From assembly GCA_947624375.1 (NCBI GenBank), contig CANQKD010000002.1, positions 62,001-126,000 of the forward strand: a stretch of DNA of 64,000 nt, in the 5' to 3' direction. A program made the translations under genes and the position numbers. The notes under the pieces were generated by a model. It did no database searches and was not told the DNA's origin. It saw nothing but the letters and a program-made list of their open reading frames with translations. Position 1 is the first letter of the stretch. Every line of letters begins with the position of its first letter. Source of the DNA: an uncultured Clostridia bacterium. GTDB taxonomy: Bacteria > Bacillota > Clostridia > Oscillospirales > Ruminococcaceae. Positions 26,191-35,123 of the stretch are shown piece after piece.

Positions 26191-26601
26191 TTATTCTTCG
26201 CTTTCGCCGTCTGCGTCTTCATCATACTCAAATTCGAGCTTTTCGCCGCAGAACGGGCATATCATGCCGCCGTTGTTTACGTCTTCTTCGGTAAGGCATA
26301 TGCTCTCGGAGCATGACGGGCACACTGCTTCATACATACAGTCGTCATCGCACTCGTCATCGTCGCAGCAACAACATTCTTCGCTGTAATAGTCTTCCTC
26401 AATAGCTCCGAGATCCTCATCTATTGCATCAACAAGATCTACCGTCTCGGTAACTTCGTCGGAAATATCATACACGACGTCGGTAAGTTCATTAAGAACG
26501 TCCATTATTGCTTCAAGCACTCTGCCTTCTTTGGTGGTCATATCTATATCAAGTCCGTCTACCAGACCTTTAAGATATGCTGCTTTTTCCATAAGTTCCA
26601 T
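26191..26601 (-). CDS. CD1247-type protein with C-terminal zinc ribbon
   Basis: A 136-aa soluble, acidic protein. Residues 1-70 (EKAAYLKGLVDGLDIDMTTK, then VLEAIMDVLNEL) match the N-terminal helical domain of CD1247-type proteins of Clostridia. A Cys/Asp cluster (EECCCCDDDECDDDC) follows, then a two-knuckle zinc ribbon CPSC...CPFCGEKL. The cysteine cluster could bind additional metal. Function is unknown. It lies 47 bp downstream of efp on the same strand, with AAGGAGG before its ATG, so cotranscription with efp is likely. Confidence 0.8.
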   Translation of the reverse strand: MELMEKAAYLKGLVDGLDIDMTTKEGRVLEAIMDVLNELTDVVYDISDEVTETVDLVDAIDEDLGAIEEDYYSEECCCCDDDECDDDCMYEAVCPSCSESICLTEEDVNNGGMICPFCGEKLEFEYDEDADGESEE

Positions 26602-26648
26602 AACAAAACCTCCTTACAGGCTGTCAACACTAGTATATGCCGTATATG

Positions 26649-27209
26649 TCAGTTTACACGCTCCATATACTCGCCGGTCCTTGTGTCTATTCTTATAATG
26701 TCGCCCTCGTTTATAAACAGCGGCACTCTTATCTCAGCCTCTGTTTCAAGAGTTGCGGGCTTGGTGGCATTGGTAGCGGTGTTTCCTGCAAAGCCGGGGT
26801 CGGTCTTAGTAACGGTGAGCTCAACAAAGTTGGGCGGTTCAACGCCGAACACCTGACCTTTATAAGAAAGTATCTTGCACATCATGTTTTCTTTTACGAA
26901 CTTGAAAGAATCTGTAAGCTCGGTCTTATTTACGGGCACCTGCTCATATGTTTCGGGATCCATAAAGTAGAAAAGATCTCCGTCGCTGTAAGAATACTCC
27001 ATATCCTTTCTCTCAACATATGCAGTCGGGAATTTGGCAGTGGGGTTATATGTTTTTTCAACAACAGAACCGGTTATGACGTTTCTTACCTTGGTTCTTA
27101 CAAATGCAGCGCCCTTGCCCGGCTTAACGTGCTGAAATTCGATTATCTGCATTACGTTGCCGTCTTCCTCAAAAGTCACGCCGTTTCTGAATTCGCCAGC
27201 TGTTATCAT
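26649..27209 (-). CDS. efp: Translation elongation factor P
   Basis: A 186-aa protein of normal length with three OB-like beta-barrel domains. EF-P binds between the ribosomal P and E sites and relieves stalling at polyproline. The loop that can be modified reads KPGKGAAF, with Lys32 at its tip. The Lys modification enzymes EpmA and EpmB are not in the window. GGAGGT precedes the ATG. It has its own promoter and stands downstream of aroQ and the M24 peptidase, the same order as yqhS-yqhT-efp in Bacillus. Confidence 0.97.
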   Translation of the reverse strand: MITAGEFRNGVTFEEDGNVMQIIEFQHVKPGKGAAFVRTKVRNVITGSVVEKTYNPTAKFPTAYVERKDMEYSYSDGDLFYFMDPETYEQVPVNKTELTDSFKFVKENMMCKILSYKGQVFGVEPPNFVELTVTKTDPGFAGNTATNATKPATLETEAEIRVPLFINEGDIIRIDTRTGEYMERVN

Positions 27210-27264
27210 AAATTATACCTCCAAAATCTTCCGAGCGCACTGCGCACTCGCTATACTTCTTTTT

Positions 27265-27293
27265 ATTATACAATATTTTCATTTATTTTGCAA
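27265..27293 (-). promoter_or_regulatory. efp promoter
   Basis: Minus strand: TTGCAA (27293-27288), a 17-bp spacer and TATAAT (27270-27265), 56 bp before the efp ATG. The leader contains a short GC-rich palindrome near 27230-27250 of unknown significance. Confidence 0.8.
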
Positions 27294-27330
27294 GGGGTTT
27301 TTGATATTTTCCTGCCGCTTGGCAAAATTT

Positions 27331-28401
27331 TTACAATACTATAAGCTCTTTAGGCGCATTTGTAAGGTTCTCGCAGCCGTTTTCGCCTATCACCACAAAG
27401 TCTTCTATCCTTACGCCGAACTCGCCTGCTATATATATACCCGGCTCGACGGTGACGACCATGCCGCTTTCTAAAATATCGGTGCTTTTATGAGAGGCGG
27501 TCGGAGCTTCGTGTATCTCAAGACCTACCCCGTGACCTAAAGAGTGACCGAAATTTTCACCATAGCCTTTAAGCTTTATGAGCGTGCGTGCCAACGAATC
27601 GCAGGCGCTGCCCGTCATGCCTGCTTTTATCTTCGCCAGCGCGTTTTTCTGTGCCGCAAGCACTATATCATATACTTCTCTCATCTTATCGCTTGGCTGA
27701 CCTACTGCTACCGTTCTTGTCATATCGCTGTGGTAGCCGTCATACACCGCGCCGAAATCAAGCAAAACAAAGTCGCCGCTTTGCACCTTGCGCTCACTCG
27801 GCACGCCGTGCGGCATAGAGGTACTGCTGCCGGTCAGTGCTATGGTATCGAATGACAGAGCCTCCGCTCCGTTTTTCAGCATAAAATAGTCAAGCTCCAG
27901 CTGAATTTCTTTCTCCGTCCTGCCGACCTTTATATAGTTTAAGATATGCTCAAAGCCTGCCTCGGCAATTTTCTGCGCTCGCTTTATTTTGTCTATCTCC
28001 TCTGATGTTTTTACCGCTCTCAGCCTGTTTATTGCCCTGCTTAGTCTGCCGTCTGAAAGCAGTGTACAGCTGAGTTTTTCTTTAAGGCTGCCAAACTGCG
28101 CTATGGTCATGCAGTCGCTCTCTACCGCGCAGGCAGTGACGTTTTCAGCCTCAAAAATGGCGTTTATCTGCTCGTGAAGCTCTTTTTGCAAAATAACTTC
28201 GCAGCCTTGCGCCACTGCCCTCGCCTTTTCAATATAGCGAAAATCAATAATAAGATACGCGGCATTTTTCAGCACCAGAAGCGTGCCTGCCGAAGACTTC
28301 ATACCCGTGAAATATCGCCTGTTTATGTCGCTCGTTATAAGCGCGCAGTCTGCAATATCGCTTTGCTGCATAAGTTTCTGCAATTTTTCGATGTTATTCA
28401 T
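27331..28401 (-). CDS. yqhT: Xaa-Pro aminopeptidase-like M24 metallopeptidase
   Basis: A 356-aa cytosolic M24B peptidase removing N-terminal residues before proline. A creatinase-type N-terminal domain (about 1-130) precedes the pita-bread catalytic domain. All five metal ligands are visible: two Asp in [15 protein letters not shown], His in GHSLGHGVG, Glu in VTVEPGIY and Glu in GVRIEDF. It overlaps the end of aroQ by 8 bp and precedes efp, as yqhT does in Bacillus. AAAGGAG supports the start. Confidence 0.93.
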   Translation of the reverse strand: MNNIEKLQKLMQQSDIADCALITSDINRRYFTGMKSSAGTLLVLKNAAYLIIDFRYIEKARAVAQGCEVILQKELHEQINAIFEAENVTACAVESDCMTIAQFGSLKEKLSCTLLSDGRLSRAINRLRAVKTSEEIDKIKRAQKIAEAGFEHILNYIKVGRTEKEIQLELDYFMLKNGAEALSFDTIALTGSSTSMPHGVPSERKVQSGDFVLLDFGAVYDGYHSDMTRTVAVGQPSDKMREVYDIVLAAQKNALAKIKAGMTGSACDSLARTLIKLKGYGENFGHSLGHGVGLEIHEAPTASHKSTDILESGMVVTVEPGIYIAGEFGVRIEDFVVIGENGCENLTNAPKELIVL

Positions 28402-28843
28402 TGCCTGTCAGCTCCTTTATGGCATCAACGCCCATAAGATAGCTGTTTTTGCCATAGCCGCATATCTGCTTTACGCACACCGGCTGTATAACAGAAAGGT
28501 GACGAAACTCCTCACGCTTGTGAATATCGCTCATATGCACTTCTACAACGGGAATTTTTATCGCTGCTATTGCATCTCTGATAGCATAGCTATAGTGAGT
28601 ATATGCTCCTGCGTTGAGGACTATACCGACAATGCCGGTTTCGGGTTTGCGCGATTCGTGCAGTTTATCGATTATCGCGCCCTCGTGGTTGGACTGAAAT
28701 ATTTCGCAGTCAAAGCCCTGAGTTTTGCAGTGCTGCGCTATCTCGGCATTTATGCTGTCAAAGCTATCCGAGCCGTAAACGCCCGGTTCACGCTCACCGA
28801 GAAGATTAAGGTTAGGACCGTGGATAACAAGTATTTTTTTCAT
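28394..28843 (-). CDS. aroQ: Type II 3-dehydroquinate dehydratase
   Basis: A 149-aa enzyme of the shikimate pathway, converting 3-dehydroquinate to 3-dehydroshikimate as a dodecamer. The signature VIHGPNLNLLGEREPGVYG holds the flexible-loop Arg and the catalytic Tyr; NAGAYTHYSYAIRDA and EVHMSDIHKREEFR hold the remaining active-site residues. The start is put at ATG 28843; the GTG three codons upstream lies inside the AAAGAGGTG ribosome site. The stop overlaps the start of the M24 peptidase gene by 8 bp. Confidence 0.95.
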   Translation of the reverse strand: MKKILVIHGPNLNLLGEREPGVYGSDSFDSINAEIAQHCKTQGFDCEIFQSNHEGAIIDKLHESRKPETGIVGIVLNAGAYTHYSYAIRDAIAAIKIPVVEVHMSDIHKREEFRHLSVIQPVCVKQICGYGKNSYLMGVDAIKELTGNE

Positions 28844-28859
28844 ATATAACACCTCTTTG

Positions 28860-29714
28860 TTATTTTACCGAAAGATAGTATTTTTTCATTGCCAGCGCGT
28901 CAATATCCTGCGTGCCTGCGCTCTCACAGATAAACTGCGGTGACAAGTCTCTTTGAGCGATAAGCTCCATAAGCGGCTCAAAGTCGGGGCCGTACCCCTC
29001 GCTTTGCTCGAAGGTAAGGTGCTTTTTCTCACCGCCGGGCACGGTATACATTATCTTTGAAAAATGGCTGTGGAAAATTTTCACCCTGTCTTTGCCGAGG
29101 GCGTTTTCTATATCGTCAAGAATTTTTGCATAGTCATCTTTGCTCTTTATACCGCCGAGGTCGCGCGCATTCAGATGCCCGAAATCCACACACGGCAGAA
29201 AAGTATCGTCAAGCCTGCAAAGCTGCAAAACTTCATACAAATTGCCCAGCTGGTTTACTTTTCCCATAGTTTCGGGGCAGAAATGTATATCCTCAAAGCC
29301 TTGTGCTATAGCCTCTTTGCGCGCTCTTAAAAGGGTGTCTTTTGCCAGCTCCAGAGCCTCTTCCCTGCTCATTTTGCCGCAAGAGCCCGAATGTATCACC
29401 ACCCTGTCTGCTCCCATTCTTTTAGCCGCGTCGCACGACTGCAATATGTAGTTTATGCTGTTGTCGCGCTTTTCTTTCTCAACGCTTGAAAGCGATATAA
29501 AATACGGCGAATGCAGCGACAGAGCAATACCATACTTCTGCGAATTTTCAAGCATACCCTTTGCGACTGCATCGCTGACCTTTACGCCCCTGCCGCACTC
29601 ATACTCGTAGCAGTCGAGCCCCATTTCGCTCAGGTACTGCGGCGCTGAAAGTGTTGATCTATACTTTGCCGAAAACGCTTCACTGTTGCCGGCAGGTCCG
29701 AATTTTGCCTGCAT
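28860..29714 (-). CDS. Endonuclease IV-like TIM-barrel protein
   Basis: A 284-aa protein of the AP-endonuclease family 2 / endonuclease IV fold. Likely metal ligands are visible as LSLHSPYF, VVIHSGS, FCPETMG, VDFGHLNAR, IFHSHFS and FICESAGT, the order found in Nfo. DNA repair at abasic sites is the family activity, but close relatives of this size are also sugar isomerases, so the assignment is moderate. The second ATG is preferred because AAGGAG stands about 8 nt before it. It lies 16 bp upstream of aroQ and is separated from rpsU by a terminator. Confidence 0.82.
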   Translation of the reverse strand: MQAKFGPAGNSEAFSAKYRSTLSAPQYLSEMGLDCYEYECGRGVKVSDAVAKGMLENSQKYGIALSLHSPYFISLSSVEKEKRDNSINYILQSCDAAKRMGADRVVIHSGSCGKMSREEALELAKDTLLRARKEAIAQGFEDIHFCPETMGKVNQLGNLYEVLQLCRLDDTFLPCVDFGHLNARDLGGIKSKDDYAKILDDIENALGKDRVKIFHSHFSKIMYTVPGGEKKHLTFEQSEGYGPDFEPLMELIAQRDLSPQFICESAGTQDIDALAMKKYYLSVK

Positions 29715-29730
29715 ATCCATCTCTCCTTAA

Positions 29731-29760
29731 AAACAAAAGCGGACAACAAGCTGTCCGCTT
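29731..29760 (-). terminator. rpsU terminator
   Basis: Minus strand: AAGCGGACA (29760-29752) pairs perfectly with TGTCCGCTT (29745-29737) around a 6-nt loop, followed by TTGTTT. It sits 13 bp after the rpsU stop; some readthrough into the endonuclease-IV-like gene is possible. Confidence 0.8.
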
Positions 29761-29773
29761 CTATATGCTGTTA

Positions 29774-29947
29774 TCAATACTTGCGCTTACGAGCGGCCTC
29801 TGACTTCTTCTTGCGCTTTACCGAGGGCTTTTCATAATGCTCTCTCTTACGGACCTCGGCTATAACACCGTCCCTGGCGCACGATCTTTTAAAACGCTTG
29901 AGCGCTGTGTCAAGGCTCTCGTTCTTTCCTACTTTGATCTCTGCCAT
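29774..29947 (-). CDS. rpsU: 30S ribosomal protein S21
   Basis: A 57-aa basic protein of the small subunit platform, near the 3' end of 16S rRNA. The translation begins [20 protein letters not shown], continues [20 protein letters not shown] and ends in [14 protein letters not shown], matching S21 along its full length. AGGGAGGG lies 9 nt before the ATG. It has its own perfect promoter and a structured leader. Confidence 0.96.
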   Translation of the reverse strand: MAEIKVGKNESLDTALKRFKRSCARDGVIAEVRKREHYEKPSVKRKKKSEAARKRKY

Positions 29948-29974
29948 TGTCTTTTCCCTCCCTTTGCTACCTTC

Positions 29975-30060
29975 CGCAGAGGCGATATTTACGCAAGCGA
30001 TAGTGAGGTTTGTGCGTTACAGAGCGTTGTTGCTCCCCTCTGCGTTTTTAGCTTGCGTAA
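29975..30060 (-). ncRNA. Pseudoknot-like leader upstream of rpsU
   Basis: On the minus strand two interleaved perfect stems occur in the order A5'-B5'-A3'-B3': A is TTACGCAAGC (30060-30051) with GCTTGCGTAA (29998-29989), 10 bp; B is CGCAGAGG (30044-30037) with CCTCTGCG (29982-29975), 8 bp. The linkers are TAAAAA and ATATCG, and a small GAGC/GCTC hairpin sits in the middle loop. This is H-type pseudoknot topology, ending 27 nt before the rpsU ATG. I do not recognise it as a known leader. Autoregulation by S21 is a hypothesis only. Confidence 0.65.
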
Positions 30061-30085
30061 AATAAATTATCACGCTACAAAATTA

Positions 30086-30114
30086 ATTATACTACAGCTT
30101 GCTCAAATTGTCAA
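30086..30114 (-). promoter_or_regulatory. rpsU promoter (perfect sigma-A consensus)
   Basis: Minus strand: TTGACA (30114-30109), a 17-bp spacer and TATAAT (30091-30086). Start of transcription near 30079 would give a leader of about 130 nt containing the pseudoknot-like structure. Confidence 0.9.
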
Positions 30115-30182
30115 TACGTTACAGAAAAATATTTTTGCAAATTTACCTGACACCGTCTGTCACCGTTTTAACGCGGTTAAAA

Positions 30183-32591
30183 CTACTTTACAACTATATT
30201 TACAAGCTTGCCCTTAACGTATATTTCCTTGACGATGCTCTTGCCTTCTATTGCAGCGGCGGTCTTTTCATCTTGCTTTGCAAGAGAGATAACTTCGCTC
30301 TGTTCGGCATCGGCGGCTATGGTAATTCTGGATTTTATCTTTCCGTTTACCTGCACCGCTATTTCAATGGTATCGTCAACGCAGAGAGCCTCATCATACT
30401 GACACCACTTCTGCTCGTGCAGCATACCGCCAAAGCCGCATTTTTCAAAAATTTCTTCTGTAATATGCGGCGCGAACGGATTGAGCAGCGTTATGAACGT
30501 TTTATACTCCGCTCTGTTTATGCTGCCTATATCGTAAATTGTATTTATAAGTGTCATCATCGCCGCGATCGCTGTATTGAAAGCCATGCTCTCTATATCT
30601 GCGGTGACTTTCTTTATAGTTTTATGCATAGCAGATACCAGCTGAGGGCGATACTCGTCTCCGTCTATCAGCTTATCTTGCAGCTGCCATACCCTGTCGA
30701 GAAATCTCTTACAGCCGTTCATGCTGTTTTCGTTCCACGGGGCAGCCTGCTCATAATCGCCCATAAACAGAACATAAACTCTCAGAACGTCAGCGCCGTA
30801 CTGGTCAACAACGTCGTTGGGGTCTATAACGTTACCGCGAGATTTACTCATCTTTACGCCGTCGGGACCTAAGATAAGACCCTGCGCTGTTCTCTTGGCA
30901 TACGGCTCTGAGCAGGGCACTTCGCCGATATCATACAAAAACTTATGCCAGAACCTTGAATATATAAGGTGGCGCGTAACGTGCTCCATGCCGCCGTTAT
31001 ACCAGTCAACGGGCATCCAGTATTTCAAAGCCTCCTGCGATGCGAACGCTTTATCGTTTTTGGGGTCGCAGTAGCGCAGGAAATACCACGAAGAGCCTGC
31101 CCACTGGGGCATGGTATCTGTCTCTCTCTTAGCCGCGCCGCCGCACTTGGGGCAGGTGCAGTTTACAAAGCTGTCTATCTTGGCAAGCGGGCTTTCGCCG
31201 TCTGTGCCGGGTCTGAAATCATCGACCGGCGGAAGTTTCAGCGGCAGTTCTTCATAAGGCACTGCTACCATACCGCACTTGGGACAATGCACTATAGGAA
31301 TAGGCTCGCCCCAGTATCTCTGGCGGTTGAAAGCCCAGTCTTTCATTTTATACTGAACGCCCTTTTCGCCGCAGCCTTTTTCTTCAAGAACGGTGAGTAT
31401 CTTCTCTATTGCATCTTTCTTTTTGGTGATGCCGTTGAGCATTTCGGAGTTGACCATTTCGCCGTCGCCGGTATAGGCTTCTTTTGAGATATCGCCGCCC
31501 TTTATTACCTCGATTATATCGATGCCGAACTTCTTTGCAAAGTCGTAGTCACGGCTGTCGTGCGCGGGAACAGCCATTATAGCTCCCGTGCCGTAACCCA
31601 TCATTACATAGTCTGAGATATACACCGGTATCTCTTTGCCGTTTATCGGGTTTATGGCGGTCAGACCCTCTATCTTCACGCCGGTTTTGTCTTTGACAAG
31701 CTGCGTTCTTTCAAACTCGCTCTTCTTGGCGCACTGTTCTCTGTAGTCGAGAAGCGCATCCATGTTGCCTATTATGTCTTTATATTTATCTATAATAGGG
31801 TGCTCGGGCGCGATTACCATAAACGTTACGCCGTAGAGGGTATCAGGGCGAGTGGTATATATACGCAGCATTTCATCACACTGCTTTATCTTGAAGTTTA
31901 CGAATGCGCCTGTGCTCTTGCCTATCCAGTTTTCCTGCTGGAGCCTGATATTTGGCAGGTAGTTTACCTCGTTAAGACCCTGCAACAGCTTGTCGGCATA
32001 CTCTGTTATGCGCAGATACCACACTTCTTTTGTTTTCTGTACTATATCGGTATGGCAAATATCGCACTTGCCGCCCTGTGAATCTTCATTAGAAAGCACA
32101 ACTTTACAGCTGGGGCAGTAGTTTACCAGCGTTTTATCTCTGAACACCAGACCGTGCTCGAACATCTTTAGGAATATCCACTGTGTCCACTTATAATAGC
32201 CCTCGTCGGTGGTATCTACAACTCTTGACCAGTCAAACGAAAAGCCTACTTTTTTGAGCTGATTAGTAAACTTTTCAATATTTGTATCGGTAACTTTTCT
32301 GGGGTGAACGCCCGTTTTTATAGCGGTATTCTCGGTAGGCAGACCGTATGCATCGAAGCCTATCGGGAAAAGAACGTTATACCCCTCCATTCTTCTTTTG
32401 CGGCAGACAACTTCAAGACCCGAATACGCCTTGATGTGACCTACGTGCATACCTGCTCCCGACGGGTACGGAAACTCAACAAGCCCGTAAAACTTAGGCT
32501 TTGTTATATCATCCGAAGCTTTGAAGCAGTCATTTTCCTCCCATATTTTCTGCCATTTGCTCTCCACTTTTGCGTGATCGTATTTTTCCAT
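30183..32591 (-). CDS. leuS: Leucyl-tRNA synthetase
   Basis: An 802-aa class I aminoacyl-tRNA synthetase charging tRNA-Leu. The HIGH motif is HVGHI near residue 50 (PYPSGAGMHVGHIKAYSGLE), the KMSKS motif is GVKMSKSRGN near 575-585, and the CP1 editing domain lies between them. Two CxxC pairs (CPSC...CDIC; CPKCG...CPKCG) suggest zinc sites. The length is normal for the bacterial form. It follows rsfS by 30 bp, so it belongs to the yhbY-to-leuS run rather than being under a T-box. Confidence 0.97.
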   Translation of the reverse strand: MEKYDHAKVESKWQKIWEENDCFKASDDITKPKFYGLVEFPYPSGAGMHVGHIKAYSGLEVVCRKRRMEGYNVLFPIGFDAYGLPTENTAIKTGVHPRKVTDTNIEKFTNQLKKVGFSFDWSRVVDTTDEGYYKWTQWIFLKMFEHGLVFRDKTLVNYCPSCKVVLSNEDSQGGKCDICHTDIVQKTKEVWYLRITEYADKLLQGLNEVNYLPNIRLQQENWIGKSTGAFVNFKIKQCDEMLRIYTTRPDTLYGVTFMVIAPEHPIIDKYKDIIGNMDALLDYREQCAKKSEFERTQLVKDKTGVKIEGLTAINPINGKEIPVYISDYVMMGYGTGAIMAVPAHDSRDYDFAKKFGIDIIEVIKGGDISKEAYTGDGEMVNSEMLNGITKKKDAIEKILTVLEEKGCGEKGVQYKMKDWAFNRQRYWGEPIPIVHCPKCGMVAVPYEELPLKLPPVDDFRPGTDGESPLAKIDSFVNCTCPKCGGAAKRETDTMPQWAGSSWYFLRYCDPKNDKAFASQEALKYWMPVDWYNGGMEHVTRHLIYSRFWHKFLYDIGEVPCSEPYAKRTAQGLILGPDGVKMSKSRGNVIDPNDVVDQYGADVLRVYVLFMGDYEQAAPWNENSMNGCKRFLDRVWQLQDKLIDGDEYRPQLVSAMHKTIKKVTADIESMAFNTAIAAMMTLINTIYDIGSINRAEYKTFITLLNPFAPHITEEIFEKCGFGGMLHEQKWCQYDEALCVDDTIEIAVQVNGKIKSRITIAADAEQSEVISLAKQDEKTAAAIEGKSIVKEIYVKGKLVNIVVK

Positions 32592-32621
32592 ATATATCAG
32601 TCCTTTTACATAAAATTGCTG

Positions 32622-32990
32622 TCAGTCTTTTTTGAGCAGGTGAGTAATATCTATCTGCTCGCCGTCGCTCCACAGTCTTTCAAGATTATAAAACTGCCTT
32701 GTTTCTTTATAAAAAACGTGTACCACAACGCTGCCGTAATCGAGCACTATCCAGTTTGCGCTCTGATAGCCCTCTATACGCAGCGGCATAAGACCGCTCT
32801 CTTTCAGCTTATACTCTACCTCGTCCGCCAAAGCCTTTGTCTGCGTGGTGGAAGTGCCGTTTGCTATAACAAAGTAATCGGCTATAACGGTAAGGTCGCG
32901 TATGCCTATTACCTTTATATCCTCAGCCCTTTTTGAATCGAGAGCCTTTACCGAAATTTCAACCATCTGCTGTGATGTCAGTTCTGCCAT
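32622..32990 (-). CDS. rsfS: Ribosomal silencing factor RsfS
   Basis: A 122-aa protein of the RsfS/YbeB/Iojap family, which binds L14 and blocks subunit joining in starvation. The family core IGIRDLTVIADYFVIANG, followed by STTQTKALADEVE and the WIVLDYGSVVVHVF segment, is intact. The start is uncertain: ATG at 32990 gives the usual N-terminus MAELTSQQM, while a GTG at 32999 would overlap the yqeK stop by 4 bp. The ribosome site is weak in either case, suggesting translational coupling to yqeK. Confidence 0.93.
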   Translation of the reverse strand: MAELTSQQMVEISVKALDSKRAEDIKVIGIRDLTVIADYFVIANGTSTTQTKALADEVEYKLKESGLMPLRIEGYQSANWIVLDYGSVVVHVFYKETRQFYNLERLWSDGEQIDITHLLKKD

Positions 32991-32995
32991 ATATA

Positions 32996-33601
32996 TCACT
33001 CGCTTTCTTTCTTCTTTTTACTGCTTTTCATTTTGCCTACAAATTCGTTATACGCGCCCCACGTTGACTTTGTGATATAGCTGCCCTTTTTAACGTCGTC
33101 GCTTATGGCATAGCTCAAAGCCTCCAGCATTGCCTCTTCAAGGCTGTCGTATGCCACTTTGCGCATTTTCTTTACGTCCTTGTAATCTCTGTCGGCAGAG
33201 ATTAGGTCTGCAAGGTATATCACCTGCGCGAGGGGCGGCAAATTCGGCGCTGCGGTGGTGTGGTACCTGATAGCCTGCAACACGCCGGTATCTTCAATAC
33301 CCAGCTGCGTTTTCACCGTGACCGCGCCTGCGATCGCGTGCAGCAGCGGCGGAGTTTCAAGCTCCTCTTTTTCAACATCGAGATCGCACTGCCTTGCAAG
33401 CTCTCTTTGCTCGTCAATATCAAGCTCTTTAGCGCAGTCGTGCAGATAGCCCGCCACGAACGCTCTGTCCTCGTCAACGCCGTATCTGCGTGCAAGCTTT
33501 ATCGCCTCATACGCGACATTGACGGAATGTATATATCTTTTCTTGCTCATGCGCGGCTTCAAAAATGCGCTGAGCTGTTTTATCTGTCGCTCGGATAACA
33601 A
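32996..33601 (-). CDS. yqeK: HD-domain symmetrical Ap4A hydrolase YqeK
   Basis: A 201-aa HD-superfamily phosphohydrolase. Metal-binding residues are seen in YIHSVNVAYEA and GYLHDCAKELD (the HD pair), with a later conserved HTTA segment (AIRYHTTAAPNL). YqeK cleaves diadenosine tetraphosphate to two ADP. It starts at TTG with AGGGTG upstream. It lies between nadD and rsfS, the standard Firmicute order. Confidence 0.93.
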   Translation of the reverse strand: MLSERQIKQLSAFLKPRMSKKRYIHSVNVAYEAIKLARRYGVDEDRAFVAGYLHDCAKELDIDEQRELARQCDLDVEKEELETPPLLHAIAGAVTVKTQLGIEDTGVLQAIRYHTTAAPNLPPLAQVIYLADLISADRDYKDVKKMRKVAYDSLEEAMLEALSYAISDDVKKGSYITKSTWGAYNEFVGKMKSSKKKKESE

Positions 33602-33610
33602 ATTATCACC

Positions 33611-34216
33611 CTACTTATATAGCTTATGTTCATAAATGTATTGTACTATTTTTTTCGGAAAATAGCAAGAGGTATCACGCATTTTTTTAATGCTATCGCG
33701 GATCTCTGTCGAAGATACCTCAACGGGCAGCGCATCTGTGACCACTATCTCGCCGCCGCATTTATCTGTAAGATATTTTGCAAAGGTGCGAAGTTTCTGC
33801 ATTGTATCGTCGCTTTTGCGCGATACGCACACAAGCGATGCCATACTTAATATCTCATCATATCTGTACCATTTATCAAAGCACAAAAGCATATCGCTGC
33901 CGATGACAAGCCACAGCTTGTCCTGGGGGTACTTTTCTTTGAAATGCCGCACGGTATAGACCGAATAGCTTTTGCCGCTTTGGCGCATTTCCCAGTCTGA
34001 AACTATGGCGCACGGCATATCCTCAAATGCTATTCTGCACATCTCTAATCTGTCGGCGTCGCTTACCATGCCGCTTGCCTGCTTATGGGGCGGCAACCTG
34101 TCGGGCATAACGATAAGTTTATCGAGCTTTACCGCTTCAACAGCCGTTTTTGCAAGGTATATATGCCCGTTATGCACTGGGTCGAACGTGCCGCCAAAAA
34201 TACCGATATTCATCAT
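33611..34216 (-). CDS. nadD: Nicotinate-nucleotide adenylyltransferase
   Basis: A 201-aa NAD-biosynthesis enzyme converting nicotinate mononucleotide to deamido-NAD. GGTFDPVHNGH near the N-terminus is the nucleotidyltransferase HxGH motif; SSTEIRDSIK near the C-terminus is the ISSTxxR motif. Its ATG overlaps the yhbY stop (ATGA), so the genes are translationally coupled; a second ATG follows immediately. Confidence 0.95.
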   Translation of the reverse strand: MMNIGIFGGTFDPVHNGHIYLAKTAVEAVKLDKLIVMPDRLPPHKQASGMVSDADRLEMCRIAFEDMPCAIVSDWEMRQSGKSYSVYTVRHFKEKYPQDKLWLVIGSDMLLCFDKWYRYDEILSMASLVCVSRKSDDTMQKLRTFAKYLTDKCGGEIVVTDALPVEVSSTEIRDSIKKMRDTSCYFPKKIVQYIYEHKLYK

Positions 34217-34524
34217 TGCTTCTTAGATTTTTTGGGCAGCTCTATAACAGGCTTCTGCGCGTTTCTTTTAAACAGCACCGCCTTTGAGCCTATCACCTGA
34301 ACCACATCTGCGTTTATTGCGCCTGCTATCTCTGCGGCTGCCTCATTCGCGCTGTAAAGAGAATTATTAAGCACCGCTATTTTTACTATCTCATGCGCTT
34401 TTAAATAGTCGTCTATCGCTTTTATCTGCGTATCGCTGACGCCGCCTTTGCCCACCTGAAAAACAGGCTCCAGCTTTTGCGCTATGCTTTTTAAATACGC
34501 TCTTTGCTTAGTTGTAAATTCCAT
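34213..34524 (-). CDS. yhbY: YhbY-type CRM-domain RNA-binding protein
   Basis: A 103-aa single CRM-domain protein, associated in other bacteria with pre-50S ribosomes. The family pattern LKSIAQKLEPVFQVGKGGVS, with the GKGG loop, is complete, as is the C-terminal QVIGSKAVLFKRN. Its start overlaps the rdgB stop by one base (TAATG) and its stop overlaps nadD. Confidence 0.94.
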   Translation of the reverse strand: MEFTTKQRAYLKSIAQKLEPVFQVGKGGVSDTQIKAIDDYLKAHEIVKIAVLNNSLYSANEAAAEIAGAINADVVQVIGSKAVLFKRNAQKPVIELPKKSKKQ

Positions 34525-35114
34525 TATTTTTCCTCGTTTTCTTTCTTTATGGCGGCTATCAGCTTTTCAAGAGCTCTGCCCCTGTGGCTTACCGTATTTT
34601 TAAACTCCTGCGTATGCTGCGCGAAGCTTTTGCCCTCATACATAAATATCGGGTCATAGCCAAAGCCGTTATCGCCCTGCGGCGCATAGCCGATACTTCC
34701 CTCGCACTCGCCGCGCACGGATATTTCCCTGCCGTCTTCAAAAATAAAATGTATAACAGCCACAAATCTTGCACTGCGCTTACTTTCTGGAACATCTTTC
34801 ATTTTTTCTAGCACCAGAGCATTGCGCCCCTCGCTGTCGGGCACGCCGCCGTACCTTGCCGAATACACACCCGGCTCACCGCCGAGGGCATCTATAACAA
34901 GGCCGCTATCATCTGCCAGAGTGTTGCAATGCGCCGCCTCAAACAGCGCTCTTGCTTTTATAGCCGCGTTTTCTTCAAAGGTACTGCCGGTTTCCTCGGC
35001 ATCTAAAGTTATACCTGCCTCACTTTGCGACATTACCTCATACCCCAGCGGAGAGAGAATTTGTTTATACTCGGCTATTTTGCCTTTATTGTTGCTTGCT
35101 ATGACAAGTTTCAT
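34524..35114 (-). CDS. rdgB: XTP/dITP pyrophosphatase (RdgB/HAM1)
   Basis: A 196-aa enzyme removing ITP, dITP and XTP from nucleotide pools. Motifs are ASNNKGKIAEYKQIL at the N-terminus, ADDSGLVIDALGGEPGVYSA in the middle and FGYDPIFMYEGKSFAQ toward the end, ending with SHRGRAL. It is the first small gene after ftsY (9-bp gap) in the coupled run to leuS. Confidence 0.95.
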   Translation of the reverse strand: MKLVIASNNKGKIAEYKQILSPLGYEVMSQSEAGITLDAEETGSTFEENAAIKARALFEAAHCNTLADDSGLVIDALGGEPGVYSARYGGVPDSEGRNALVLEKMKDVPESKRSARFVAVIHFIFEDGREISVRGECEGSIGYAPQGDNGFGYDPIFMYEGKSFAQHTQEFKNTVSHRGRALEKLIAAIKKENEEK

Positions 35115-35123
35115 AAATACCTC

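Noticed and set aside
32592..32621. T-box riboswitch in front of leuS
   Set aside because: The gap to rsfS is only 30 bp; leuS is inside an operon.
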